This document shows, piece after piece, positions 50,517-59,070 of a stretch of 64,000 nt of DNA; position 1 is the first letter of the stretch; each line of letters begins with the position of its first letter. The notes beneath the pieces are model-generated. The model was given only the letters and a program-made list of their open reading frames with translations, did not search any database and was not told where the DNA came from. This DNA is from Bdellovibrionales bacterium (GTDB lineage: Bacteria; Bdellovibrionota; Bdellovibrionia; Bdellovibrionales; JAMPXM01), in NCBI GenBank assembly GCA_016713885.1, contig JADJOF010000013.1, forward strand, positions 139,841-203,840, given 5' to 3'. The position numbers and the translations under genes are program-made.

Positions 50517-51532
50517 CGTCGTGTGCTGGCGGTTGATGTGCGTTTTCCTTTTCCGCCTGGTCCCGATGATGCGCCCGATGAAGCACCAGTGCTGCGTGTC
50601 GGTTTGCGTGTCGGTTTGCGCGCCGATGGATGCGATGAGCTCTGGCCTTTGCGGCGCGACGACTCGTCACGGGCTTTGGCTTTTAACGACTTTCGTCCCG
50701 CATGTTTGCCAGATTCACGCTTCAAAGCGCGGCCACCATTCAAGAGGCGCTCGGCATCGCGTTGGAAGATCTTTTCGATTTCCTCAGGCCCCAAGAGAAC
50801 CCATTCGCCGCGGGCCAGGCCACCCATTTTGAGTTTGCCGATTGCAATCCGCTGAAGCTTCATCACGTCAAAACCGATTTTCTCGAACATCTGGCGGATC
50901 TGGCGGTTTTTTCCTTCGCCGATCACGATCTTGTACCAATCGTACTTGTCCGAATTGGTGCCGCGCAGTTTCTCAATTTCGCGAGCGGCGACGCGGCCGC
51001 CGATGATGGTAACGCCCATGCGGAGCTTTCGAATTTGTTCTTCAGTCGGTTGTCCGCTGACTTTGACGAGGTAGGTCTTCAGGACTTCGTGTTTTGGGTG
51101 AGTGACTCGTTGTGCGAAGTCACCATCGTTGGTCATCAGCAGCAGGCCTTCGCTATCGTAATCGAGACGGCCGACTGGGAAGACGCGCATTTCAAAACGC
51201 TGAAAGTATTCGGCGATGCACGGGCGACCTTCGGGATCCTCCATGGTCGTCATCACACCTTTTGGCTTGTTGAACAGCATGTAGACTTTGCGAGTTTCCA
51301 TGCGAACGGGTTTTCCATCGACCATCACGCGGTCATTTTTCACGTCGACGCGCGCACCGAGCTCGTACACCTTTTTTCCATTGATCTGAACGGCGCCCGA
51401 GGCGATGAGGTCGTCAGCACCGCGGCGACTCGCGACGCCGCACTCGGCGAGATACTTGTTGAGGCGTATTTCGCTTACAGAGTCGGACGAGGTACTGGTT
51501 TTGTTTGATTTAAAGGGCTTAGCGTTTCGCAT
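50513..51532 (-). CDS. rluB: 23S rRNA pseudouridine synthase, RluB/RsuA family
   Basis: 339 aa, ATG 51532 behind AGGAG at eight bases. An S4 RNA-binding domain (IRLNKYLAECGVASRRGADD near residues 22-41) precedes the synthase domain with catalytic Asp in VFPVGRLDYDSEGLLLMTND near residue 120, then KTYLVKVSGQP and GKNRQIRQMFEKIGF. A long basic Lys/Arg/Ser/Gly tail (from about residue 265) resembles E. coli RluB. Its first 58 bases overlap the end of the gene at 51475. Near 50595-50625 the tail is coded by a 12-base tandem repeat (RKPT twice). Confidence 0.93.
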   Translation of the reverse strand: MRNAKPFKSNKTSTSSDSVSEIRLNKYLAECGVASRRGADDLIASGAVQINGKKVYELGARVDVKNDRVMVDGKPVRMETRKVYMLFNKPKGVMTTMEDPEGRPCIAEYFQRFEMRVFPVGRLDYDSEGLLLMTNDGDFAQRVTHPKHEVLKTYLVKVSGQPTEEQIRKLRMGVTIIGGRVAAREIEKLRGTNSDKYDWYKIVIGEGKNRQIRQMFEKIGFDVMKLQRIAIGKLKMGGLARGEWVLLGPEEIEKIFQRDAERLLNGGRALKRESGKHAGRKSLKAKARDESSRRKGQSSSHPSARKPTRKPTRSTGASSGASSGPGGKGKRTSTASTRR

Positions 51533-52737
51533 CGTTCTGACTCCTGAAGTTCCACAAGATCGGGACCGAGGGCAAATTCACCCAACTGGTCCTCCTCAAA
51601 ACCCACAGAATCAACGAATTCCGCTCCGGCGGGTAGGTTGAGACCAAGGTGAGAAACCGGAATTGAACCGATGCCCGGTTTTTTTGCAAGCTCGGTTTGC
51701 GAAATGCCCGCTCCCATCGTCATTTCTCTACGCCGCTCCGACTGTGCCTGGCCGCTCAGGTGCGACAATTTCAGCGCGCGCTCGAGATTTTCGAGCAGGA
51801 GGCGAAGGAGGCGGTCGTCGACAAAAACCTGTTCAAAAGCCAAGCGACCGCGCTCCATGGCGGCTTCGGCAAAGCGCGGAGCTTCGGGATGCTTCTGAGC
51901 CAGCAAATCCGAGGCTTTTTCGAGAAGTCCGGTTAACTCCACATAGAGCGGATCCGACTCTTTGCGGACGAAGAACTGCTCAATTCGCTTGATTGGGTAG
52001 AATAAAATCGCAGTTTTATGAATGTCGCATCCGTCGAGCGAGAGTGTTTTTTGGAAGGTAAAGCCGCGAACGACGTTACCAGAGGCGCCGGTTGGGCTTT
52101 CGCGAAAACGAGCAACCGTGTGCGGTGCGATCTCGATCTGGCTGACGCGGGATGGGTCTAGCCGCAGATCGGGGCCATAGTGCAACGCCATATCGTCGGT
52201 GAGGGGTTCCAAACGGCCATCGCGAATCGCCAAATGGCGATCAAAGATATTGACGACAACCGTGCGGTCACTCGAAAGGCGGACGACAATGATGCGCTCT
52301 TCGCGATCTTTGAGAATGCGCACCTGATCGGTTGGGCCGTGGTTCTGCTGAAGCCAGTCTTCCACAACTCGTTCGAGCGTTCGAAAACTCTCGGCTTTGA
52401 GCACTTGTAGGCCATAGGCCGATTCAAACGGGGCCATCGGCAGTGGTTCGTTGTGCTGGTTTGAGAAGTGCTGCAGGCAGGCGGCGACTTCGGCAAACAG
52501 CGAGAGCTTGTTCTCGTTCCAGTGAGCGTGGGTGAGCGAGCGACGAAAGAAGCGCTCCAGCACGTTCGAGGTCAAGGGTTCACCGGGTTCACAGAGGTTT
52601 TTTAAGAAATGATAGAATGCAAGCCGAGCAGCTTCGGGTTCTCCAACCGATTGCATGACCGGAGACTTCAGATCGGGCTTAAGTGCCGGCTGAAGAAGAG
52701 TGAGCAAATGACCTGCAAGTGCGGTTACCGTTGCCAT
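51475..52737 (-). CDS. Cytosolic protein of unknown function (420 aa)
   Basis: No family recognised. No signal peptide or membrane helix; an N-terminal hydrophobic helix (MATVTALAGHLLTLLQPAL) is amphipathic. It has a helical first third, a beta-rich middle (DREERIIVVRLSSDRTVVVN, FDRHLAIRDGRLEPLTDD, RGFTFQKTLSLDGCDIHKTA) and a helical end (LLLENLERALKLSHLSGQAQ). Its 3' end overlaps rluB by 58 bases in another frame, so the two are probably co-expressed. Divergent from the coiled-coil gene at 52828. Confidence 0.72.
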   Translation of the reverse strand: MATVTALAGHLLTLLQPALKPDLKSPVMQSVGEPEAARLAFYHFLKNLCEPGEPLTSNVLERFFRRSLTHAHWNENKLSLFAEVAACLQHFSNQHNEPLPMAPFESAYGLQVLKAESFRTLERVVEDWLQQNHGPTDQVRILKDREERIIVVRLSSDRTVVVNIFDRHLAIRDGRLEPLTDDMALHYGPDLRLDPSRVSQIEIAPHTVARFRESPTGASGNVVRGFTFQKTLSLDGCDIHKTAILFYPIKRIEQFFVRKESDPLYVELTGLLEKASDLLAQKHPEAPRFAEAAMERGRLAFEQVFVDDRLLRLLLENLERALKLSHLSGQAQSERRREMTMGAGISQTELAKKPGIGSIPVSHLGLNLPAGAEFVDSVGFEEDQLGEFALGPDLVELQESERCETLSPLNQTKPVPRPTL

Positions 52738-52827
52738 TGCGTTCCACGATAGGAAGGTTTGAATTTTGAGTCCAGTGAATTTAGGCTCTAAGTGTCATTG
52801 TTCGCTGACAGCCTGAAGGAGGCCAAT

Positions 52828-53388
52828 ATGAACCGGGAACTTGATCCTCAACTCTTCGGGTCGTCGACTGCCTCACATGGCACCAACATGGGCCATAGTG
52901 CGTCGTCGCGCTATGAAGTGCGCGGAGCTCAACCTGAGCCAAGAACGGAGCCCGGAAAGCCAGTGCCGTTTCCGGCGCTTGATATCAAGGTTCTTGAGGC
53001 TCAGGTGACACAGATGAAAGCGGTTATGCAGCAGTTTGACCGCCGTCTGGATCAGCTTGGAGCAAAAGTGGGGGAGCTTGCGCGCGACAATCAGGGGCGC
53101 CTCGACAAGTACGGTCAGCAGCTCGTGCGTCTTGAAGACGGACTCTCGCGTTTAACTCGTGACTCGGCCGATCGCTTTGCGTCGGTTGTCGCCAGAGTAA
53201 ATGAGCGCAAGGTTCAAGATTCGAAGATTCAAGAGATGATGGATCGGCACAACCTCTTGGTCCGAAACTTTGAGAATCGTCTCGAGTCTTTGCAGCGTCT
53301 TGCCGGCGACCAAGAGCAAGCGCTGCTCAGCGCATTCGCTGCACTTGAAGATGCGCGAGCCGAGCTCGCGCGTTTAAAGCGAATGTAA
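52828..53388 (+). CDS. Coiled-coil protein of unknown function (186 aa)
   Basis: The open frame begins at 52792, but AAGGAGG seven bases before the ATG at 52828 decides the start. The N-terminal about 60 residues are disordered (Ser/Gly/Pro-rich); residues about 60-186 form a long heptad helix (LEAQVTQMKAVMQQFDRRLD to LLSAFAALEDARAELARLKR). It is cytosolic with no membrane helix. It ends two bases from the convergent gene at 53391, with no terminator between. It may be a structural or polar scaffold protein. Confidence 0.75.
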   Translation: MNRELDPQLFGSSTASHGTNMGHSASSRYEVRGAQPEPRTEPGKPVPFPALDIKVLEAQVTQMKAVMQQFDRRLDQLGAKVGELARDNQGRLDKYGQQLVRLEDGLSRLTRDSADRFASVVARVNERKVQDSKIQEMMDRHNLLVRNFENRLESLQRLAGDQEQALLSAFAALEDARAELARLKRM

Positions 53389-53390
53389 GG

Positions 53391-54356
53391 TTATCCTCCG
53401 CCGCCGGTGTCGGGATTGGGGCAGAGTTTTTTAAGCAAGTAGAATTTGCCGTTCCGACATTGATAGAGTTCTTTGCAAGGAAAGAAAATGACCGGGTTGT
53501 TGTAGTAGTACTCGTACGGCATCTCAGTGATGTAGGCGTCCTCAACTTCTTCTTTGAGTTCGATCTTCGCGTTGGTGCGGCCAATCGTCGATTCGTGCCA
53601 GTAGACTTCAAACTTACCGCTTCCGGGATAGGGGCCATAAAAACCAGCGGCGCATGGGGCGCGTGCCGCTCGAACTTTGATGGTCACCGAGTAGCTGCGG
53701 ATCGTGTCGGCACCGGACTTCGCGATGACGTAGTATTGACCGGCCGCTGAACGTGGGATCAAAAATTGTCGATACAGGTAACTTGTGGCGCCCGAGATGG
53801 CCGTGCCGTTCTTGTACCATTGGTAGGTGACGCCCTCGTATCCCTTAGTGGCGTAGGCAGACAAAGTCAGCGCGCCGCCCTCCTCAAGCGTGAGGTCGTC
53901 GGGTTGGTACTGCCAAACGAGTGATGTCGTCGCGCCGCCGGTGCCGCCGCCCGGCTGCACTCCTGTTCCGCCATTGCCGCCGGTCCCGCCGCCGTCCACT
54001 GGAATTGTTCCACCTGGCATCGTTCCGCCCGGAGCTCCAGGCGTTGTGCTACCCGGAGCCGTACCACCGGAGCCATCAGTAGGCGTGACACCTCCTGGAA
54101 CGACTGCGCCAGGCATCGCGCCGCCACCAGCGCCGCTCGTGCCGCCACCGGTGTAGCCGCCGATGGTCGACGAGTAGACGCCCGTGCGTGACGCCGACGA
54201 CGATGACTCTGCTTGCGGAGCGGGAGCGCAGTTTTGATAGAGCAAAAGCGTTGATGAGCCAATCGAGATCAATGTCAGCGCAGGGAGCAAAGCTCTCTTT
54301 GCTTCAAGATAATGTGTCAACGACGTCAGGATCGACGTTAGGCGCACGAACTTCAT
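53391..54356 (-). CDS. Secreted protein with Gly/Pro/Thr-rich stalk and Ig-like domain
   Basis: 321 aa from ATG 54356 (GGGGAAG upstream). An N-terminal hydrophobic segment (LLPALTLISIGSSTLLLYQ) ends in N-C, giving a possible lipobox. Residues about 65-150 are a low-complexity stalk of Gly, Thr, Pro and Ala. An Ig-like domain follows (LVWQYQPDDLTLEEGGALTL, GVTYQWYKNGTAISGAT, QYYVIAKSGADT), then a Cys-paired C-terminal region (FFPCKELYQCRNGKFYLLKK). A surface-displayed adhesin-like protein is likely. The stalk DNA is strongly repetitive and GC-rich, prone to slippage. Confidence 0.78.
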   Translation of the reverse strand: MKFVRLTSILTSLTHYLEAKRALLPALTLISIGSSTLLLYQNCAPAPQAESSSSASRTGVYSSTIGGYTGGGTSGAGGGAMPGAVVPGGVTPTDGSGGTAPGSTTPGAPGGTMPGGTIPVDGGGTGGNGGTGVQPGGGTGGATTSLVWQYQPDDLTLEEGGALTLSAYATKGYEGVTYQWYKNGTAISGATSYLYRQFLIPRSAAGQYYVIAKSGADTIRSYSVTIKVRAARAPCAAGFYGPYPGSGKFEVYWHESTIGRTNAKIELKEEVEDAYITEMPYEYYYNNPVIFFPCKELYQCRNGKFYLLKKLCPNPDTGGGG

Positions 54357-54495
54357 CTCAACTTCCCCCACCGAGAAACCCACTGAGAACCTGAGGCGCC
54401 AGACGTACAGAGGAGCGGTTCCAGAAATCTCATTTTGCTCAACTCAGTTCCGCTTTGCACGCTCTCTCCACAGTTCGTCTCAAATTGAGACAGCA

Positions 54496-56355
54496 CTATG
54501 GGGTTGTCGCCTTGTTCATCTTTTGAATGAAGCTATCCGCGTCCTCAAAACCGGTGACCGTGAGTTCTGAACGAACTTTTCCGGTGGGGTCATAGAAGAT
54601 CATTGTCGGCAGCCCCAGAACACCGTATTTCCGTTTGAGCTTGTCGAGCTCTGGCGAATCTTCGGTTGCGTCCACTTTGAGGAGTGCGAACTTTAAACCC
54701 GCCGCTTGGATGCGGGCATCGGGGAAGGTGCGCTCTTCAAGTTCGTGACATGCACCACACCAATCCGCCCAGAAATCGATGAGAATGGGCTTCTTCTCGG
54801 AAAGAGCCTTTTCAAGCAAGTCGTCAGAATATTTCTGCCATGGCAGTTGCGATACACCTTTGACCGTACCGTTTGATGCTTGTTGAAGGGCGCCGACCTT
54901 AACGCCAGTTTTCTCAAGAGCAGATGCCATCAACAGCGCAATGCCGATACAAAACGCTGCGACCGACGCGCCCTTCTTGACGCGGGCAATTCCGGTGTCG
55001 GCGACCGCAAAGACGCCGTACGCGCTGGCGATCAGAACAATCGCTAAACCCAGCAGGCCACGAACGGCCCATTCGGGATAGACCGGGGCAACATAGTAAA
55101 GCGCCATTCCGACCATCGTCGTTCCGAATACGAATTTGACGATGTCCATCCAGGCGCCGGCTTTTGGAACCTTGCTGATCAGTGACGACGATGTGCCAAG
55201 GACGATAAAGAGGACGCCCATGCCCATTGCAAAGCTGAACAACAGTACGAAGCCGAGAAGTTTGTTCTGTGTTTGAGCGATGTAGGCGAGAACACTGACT
55301 AGTACGGGGCCAATACAGGGGCTGGCGACAACGCCTGCGGCAAGTCCTGTTAGATAGGAGCTGCCGTAACCAGCTTCGGACTTTCCTTGGCCAAGGCGGT
55401 CGCGAATAAAAGCGGGTGCTTGAATTTCAAACAGACCGTACATGGAGAGGCCCATCAAGACGAAAAGGACTCCCAGTGCGCTGACGACCCAGATGTTTGA
55501 GAGCGCAGAGCCAAAGAGGGCGCCAGTGGAGGCGGCCGTAACACCAAGTATCGAGTAGGTCGTTGCGATTCCAAGAACGTAGAAGACCGACAGAAAGAAG
55601 CCACGCAGCTTCGAGCGAGGTGGAGCGTTTGCTGCACGTACACCAGACCGACGATCGCTCGCTCCGAGAATAGCAAGCGTGATCGGAATCATCGGGTAGA
55701 TACAGGGAGTGAGCGAAGTTAAAAAACCCGCAATGAGCATAAAGACAATGGCCGAGAAGATCCCACCATTCATGGCCTTTTCAAAGTCCGACGAGCCTCC
55801 AGCGGTTGTGCGACTTGTCGTCGGTACTGCGGCGACTGCCTTTTCAACGGGAGCAGTTGGAGCTTCTGCGCTATGTACCCCTTGAACAATGGTTGGCTCG
55901 AGGGTGATGCTTTTCGGAAACAGACAGTGCTCTGTCGTACAAGCTTGATAAGTCAGTTTAAGTTTGAGGCCTTTTGGGTCTGGCGACTGAAGTTTGAGAG
56001 TCGCTGTCATGGTTCCGTGCTTTTTGATTCCGTCCTTCATTTTCTTGGTGAAGGTGTCCATAAACTGAATCAGCGGCTCGAGTTTCAAGTCGCTGAGTTC
56101 GGCGCCTTGCGGACTTTCAAGAACGAGCTTAAAGCGATCGGCATAGGCCTTGTAGGGTTCATCGAGGTTGAGCTCAATCACAACCTTACCCTCTTTGGTA
56201 TCGGGCGAACGAAGTTCAACGCGAGCCGAGGCCTTCAGGGGATTCTCGTTCATCTCGGCGTCGGCTTGCGCTTTTGGACCGGTCAGTATTGCGGCTAAAA
56301 TCAGTAGAGATGCGAAAGTTCCACGTCGGGTGTTTTCAAATACAGAAACGGTCAT
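54496..56355 (-). CDS. dsbD: Thiol:disulfide interchange protein DsbD
   Basis: Moves electrons from cytosolic thioredoxin to the periplasm. 619 aa from ATG 56355 (the frame to 56391 lacks a better site). Order: signal peptide (TFASLLILAAILTGPKAQA); N-terminal alpha domain with paired Cys in ACTTEHCLF near residue 140; eight-helix membrane domain with redox Cys in LTPCIYPMIPITLAIL and ASPCIGPVLVSVLAY; C-terminal thioredoxin-like domain with IDFWADWCGACHELEER near residue 530 and the cis-Pro in GLPTMIFYD. All three Cys pairs are present. The many Cys-rich secreted proteins here are plausible clients. Confidence 0.96.
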   Translation of the reverse strand: MTVSVFENTRRGTFASLLILAAILTGPKAQADAEMNENPLKASARVELRSPDTKEGKVVIELNLDEPYKAYADRFKLVLESPQGAELSDLKLEPLIQFMDTFTKKMKDGIKKHGTMTATLKLQSPDPKGLKLKLTYQACTTEHCLFPKSITLEPTIVQGVHSAEAPTAPVEKAVAAVPTTSRTTAGGSSDFEKAMNGGIFSAIVFMLIAGFLTSLTPCIYPMIPITLAILGASDRRSGVRAANAPPRSKLRGFFLSVFYVLGIATTYSILGVTAASTGALFGSALSNIWVVSALGVLFVLMGLSMYGLFEIQAPAFIRDRLGQGKSEAGYGSSYLTGLAAGVVASPCIGPVLVSVLAYIAQTQNKLLGFVLLFSFAMGMGVLFIVLGTSSSLISKVPKAGAWMDIVKFVFGTTMVGMALYYVAPVYPEWAVRGLLGLAIVLIASAYGVFAVADTGIARVKKGASVAAFCIGIALLMASALEKTGVKVGALQQASNGTVKGVSQLPWQKYSDDLLEKALSEKKPILIDFWADWCGACHELEERTFPDARIQAAGLKFALLKVDATEDSPELDKLKRKYGVLGLPTMIFYDPTGKVRSELTVTGFEDADSFIQKMNKATTP

Positions 56356-56425
56356 GATGCCCCCACTCTCCACCTTTCGGTAAACTAGCACAGAATCTCA
56401 AGAAAATCACGGCCGGTGCCCTGTC

Positions 56426-57172
56426 TTACTTTGAGTCATCGCGACGAAACGACAGAACCGATTCGACTAGTCGATTGAACTCGGCTCGACTGTGGGTTCG
56501 CACCGATGGTAGTGGATGAAGATCGCAGTACCCAAGGGCAGAGAAGTGATCGAGTCGAAAGCGATCGAGGATCTGACCGAAGCTCTGGCTTTCCACTTTG
56601 ATAAAGCCATCGCTTGGCTCGCTCGGGCGAAGTGCAAAGAGGAGCGGTGTCGTGTACCGAAGTGGTACATCACAGAGCAGTGAGAACTGTGATTCCTGCC
56701 GAAACGGATATCTTTTGTTGAAGGTTATAAGTGCATCTGGCGTGTAGTGTTTGAATGTTGCTGCTCGCATTTCAAGATTGTAACCGAGCCAATTTGCCAT
56801 TTTTTTTACCGATCGGCTGTCGTTGCGTATCGCGGCCGAAGTTCCATGATGGGGTGTTCCCCAGGTGATGATGTCGACGCGGTAGCCTGCTTTTTCAAGA
56901 CGTGGTTGAAGGACGCGCGCTGTGAGGCCTCCCATCGAATGGCCAAGAAGAACAAGGTGGCGACTCGTTGAACTTTGAATTTGAGGCAGGGCTGTTTCGG
57001 CCTGTTCTTCGGGAGAGCCAAAGCCAATGCCGTTGACCGATAGAAACGACGTTTGTCGACGAGCAAAGGACTCCACTAAATGACGATCAAGTCGTCCGAT
57101 GCGAGCTGGACCAAAGTGCAGCTCGTCGTCGCCGTAGGTGCACAGGCCGTGTAGGTAAATAAATTGGCTCAT
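56426..57172 (-). CDS. Lipase-like alpha/beta-hydrolase (248 aa)
   Basis: ATG 57172, weak ribosome site GGTGATC. A fold start IYLHGLCTYGDDELHFG, nucleophile elbow LLGHSMGGLTARVL near residue 77, IITWGTPHHGTSAAI after it and a His in RLDHFSALGYCDLH near residue 215 match PGAP1/triacylglycerol-lipase-like hydrolases. No signal peptide, so it acts in the cytosol or is exported another way. It lies alone, upstream of and divergent from motA, with dsbD 71 bases downstream in the same direction. Confidence 0.82.
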   Translation of the reverse strand: MSQFIYLHGLCTYGDDELHFGPARIGRLDRHLVESFARRQTSFLSVNGIGFGSPEEQAETALPQIQSSTSRHLVLLGHSMGGLTARVLQPRLEKAGYRVDIITWGTPHHGTSAAIRNDSRSVKKMANWLGYNLEMRAATFKHYTPDALITFNKRYPFRQESQFSLLCDVPLRYTTPLLFALRPSEPSDGFIKVESQSFGQILDRFRLDHFSALGYCDLHPLPSVRTHSRAEFNRLVESVLSFRRDDSK

Positions 57173-57294
57173 GATCACCAAGCTTAATCGCCGCTTCGGC
57201 TGATGTAACGCAGCTTCTAGACCTCCGACTTGAATTCATCGGCTTGCATCAATCGCATCACTGGGATTGCCGAAAAGAGACCTGAGGTGAACTC

Positions 57295-58155
57295 ATGGGA
57301 ATCGTTGGAGCAATAGTTGTTCTGGTCTGCGTGTTCGGTGCGTACATGTCGCACGGTGGACATGTCGGCGTCCTCTGGCAGCCATCGGAGATCATTATCA
57401 TCGGTGGTGCGGCGGTTGGCGGCTTTATCATTGGAAATCCGATTGCGATTATCAAATTGGCTCTCAAGAAAGCCGTTCACGGTTGGCTTGGAAAAGGCCC
57501 ATCGAAGAAAGAGTATCTTGAGCTTCTGCAGATGTTGTTTCAGCTGTTTCAAATTTTCCGTAAAGATGGTCCACAGGCCGTTGAACGTCACATTGAGGAG
57601 CCGGAAAAGTCCGAGATCTTTAAACAGTATCCTTCATTTTTGAAGAACCACCACGCCGTGGATTTCCTCTGCGATACGATGAAAATTACGCTCTCAGCAG
57701 ATCTCTCGCAGTACGATGTCGAGGATCTTTTGACGAACGATATCAAGGCGGCTCATGTGGAGGAGCATCAAGCTTCGCATGGAATCAACCAGATTGCAGA
57801 AGCGCTTCCGGGTCTCGGGATCGTTGCCGCGGTTTTGGGTGTCGTTCATACCATGGGTATTCTTGATCAGGGAACCGAGGTGATCGGGGGCTCGATCGGT
57901 GCCGCTCTTGTCGGAACATTCATGGGGGTTTTGGCGTGTTATGGATTTGTTTCGCCAACGGTCACCAAGATGAACATCGATATTGAGGCAGAGGGTCGAT
58001 ATCTTGAGGTTATCAAGAATGCGATGATCGCGCTTCAGCGTGGTTCGCCACCACTGGTCTGCGTTGAATTTGCGCGACGTACAATTTCTCCTTTGGATCG
58101 TCCGACATTTGCTGAAGTGGACGCCGCCGCAAAGGGCGCAAAGAAAGCAGCGTAA
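57295..58155 (+). CDS. motA: Flagellar stator protein MotA
   Basis: 286 aa: four membrane helices (GIVGAIVVLVCVFGAYMSHG; IIIIGGAAVGGFIIGNPIAI; ALPGLGIVAAVLGVVHTMGI; GSIGAALVGTFMGVLACYGF) and a cytosolic loop with charged residues (DGPQAVERHIEEPEKSE). The last two helices carry the Pro residues and the PGLGIVAAVLGVVHTMG signature that pair with MotB. Forms the H+-type stator with MotB, seven bases downstream. The start at 57295 follows GAGGTGAACTC (spacing six). Confidence 0.96.
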   Translation: MGIVGAIVVLVCVFGAYMSHGGHVGVLWQPSEIIIIGGAAVGGFIIGNPIAIIKLALKKAVHGWLGKGPSKKEYLELLQMLFQLFQIFRKDGPQAVERHIEEPEKSEIFKQYPSFLKNHHAVDFLCDTMKITLSADLSQYDVEDLLTNDIKAAHVEEHQASHGINQIAEALPGLGIVAAVLGVVHTMGILDQGTEVIGGSIGAALVGTFMGVLACYGFVSPTVTKMNIDIEAEGRYLEVIKNAMIALQRGSPPLVCVEFARRTISPLDRPTFAEVDAAAKGAKKAA

Positions 58156-58162
58156 TTGAGTT

Positions 58163-59068
58163 ATGGCAGACAAGAAGGCAACGATTGTCATTAAGAAGAT
58201 CACGGTGGTGGCTGGCGGCGCACACGGCGGCGCTTGGAAGGTTGCCTTCGCCGACTTCATGACGGCGATGATGGCATTCTTTCTTGTGATGTGGCTGCTT
58301 GCGACTCAATCAGAGCAGACAAAGAAGGCCATTGCTGACTATTTCTCAACACCGTCGATTATTGAATACGAATTCAATAACTACGGAGTTGAGCTGACTC
58401 TCGAAAAGCTCTTTATGGACTTGATCAATGAACCGCTCAAGGCGTTTCAATCGTTTATCAATCCAGCCGATCGCACGCCGAATGTGATGGCGATGGGAAT
58501 GAAGAAGGTCGTTGCGGCCCACTTGGCGGGGCAGCTCGGTGAGATTGCTTCTAACGTTAAAATTGAGCCGGATCGAATTGAGTTTGAGATTCCTGATATC
58601 TATTTATTTAAGCCCGGCACGACAATGCCGTCGCCGCAATTCGTCGCGGTGATGGATAAAGTCAAAGGGATCACGACAGGCCTTCAGGATTCTGACGTGA
58701 TCGTGACTTCCGTGGTCTATGGCGACCGCGTCTACCGTGGTGATGACAAGGTTGCAAAGAACGTCGCCGAAGAGCGTCTTTCGATTATTGAATTACAGAT
58801 CAAGGGCTCACTTGAAAATGAGTCAGTCGGTGTTTCGGGTCAGAGTGTCGTGAAAGCTGATCGACGCGGCGCTGGTGAGAATCTCGCAGCAAGCGGGCTG
58901 ATCCACATCGAAGTTCGTCAGCGACCTGTCGATTCGAAAGGCGCAAAAGTGCGTCCGCTGGAAGACTCGCTCGTTGGGCAAAAGCAACTTGACGACAAGT
59001 TCTATCAAAAGTTTGTCGACAAACGTTTAGAGCAACCGGAGCCAGGTCAGCGACGCCGTCGCCAGTAG
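58163..59068 (+). CDS. motB: Flagellar stator protein MotB
   Basis: 301 aa. The proton-binding Asp is in AFADFMTAMMAFFLVMWLL near residue 32, the essential MotB helix, preceded by a basic cytosolic tail (KKATIVIKKITVV). Residues about 110-280 should be the periplasmic OmpA-like domain, but the usual peptidoglycan signature is weak (VVYGDRVYRGDDKVAKNVAE; RLSIIELQIKG), so wall binding may differ from the textbook form. The C-terminus is basic (PGQRRRRQ). No clear Shine-Dalgarno; it is probably coupled to motA. The next gene follows two bases later. Confidence 0.92.
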   Translation: MADKKATIVIKKITVVAGGAHGGAWKVAFADFMTAMMAFFLVMWLLATQSEQTKKAIADYFSTPSIIEYEFNNYGVELTLEKLFMDLINEPLKAFQSFINPADRTPNVMAMGMKKVVAAHLAGQLGEIASNVKIEPDRIEFEIPDIYLFKPGTTMPSPQFVAVMDKVKGITTGLQDSDVIVTSVVYGDRVYRGDDKVAKNVAEERLSIIELQIKGSLENESVGVSGQSVVKADRRGAGENLAASGLIHIEVRQRPVDSKGAKVRPLEDSLVGQKQLDDKFYQKFVDKRLEQPEPGQRRRRQ

Positions 59069-59070
59069 TC

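Noticed and set aside
50595..50625. Short tandem repeat as a possible CRISPR or regulatory array
   Set aside because: Only two 12-base units; it codes for RKPTRKPT in the rluB tail. No CRISPR-like array exists in the window.
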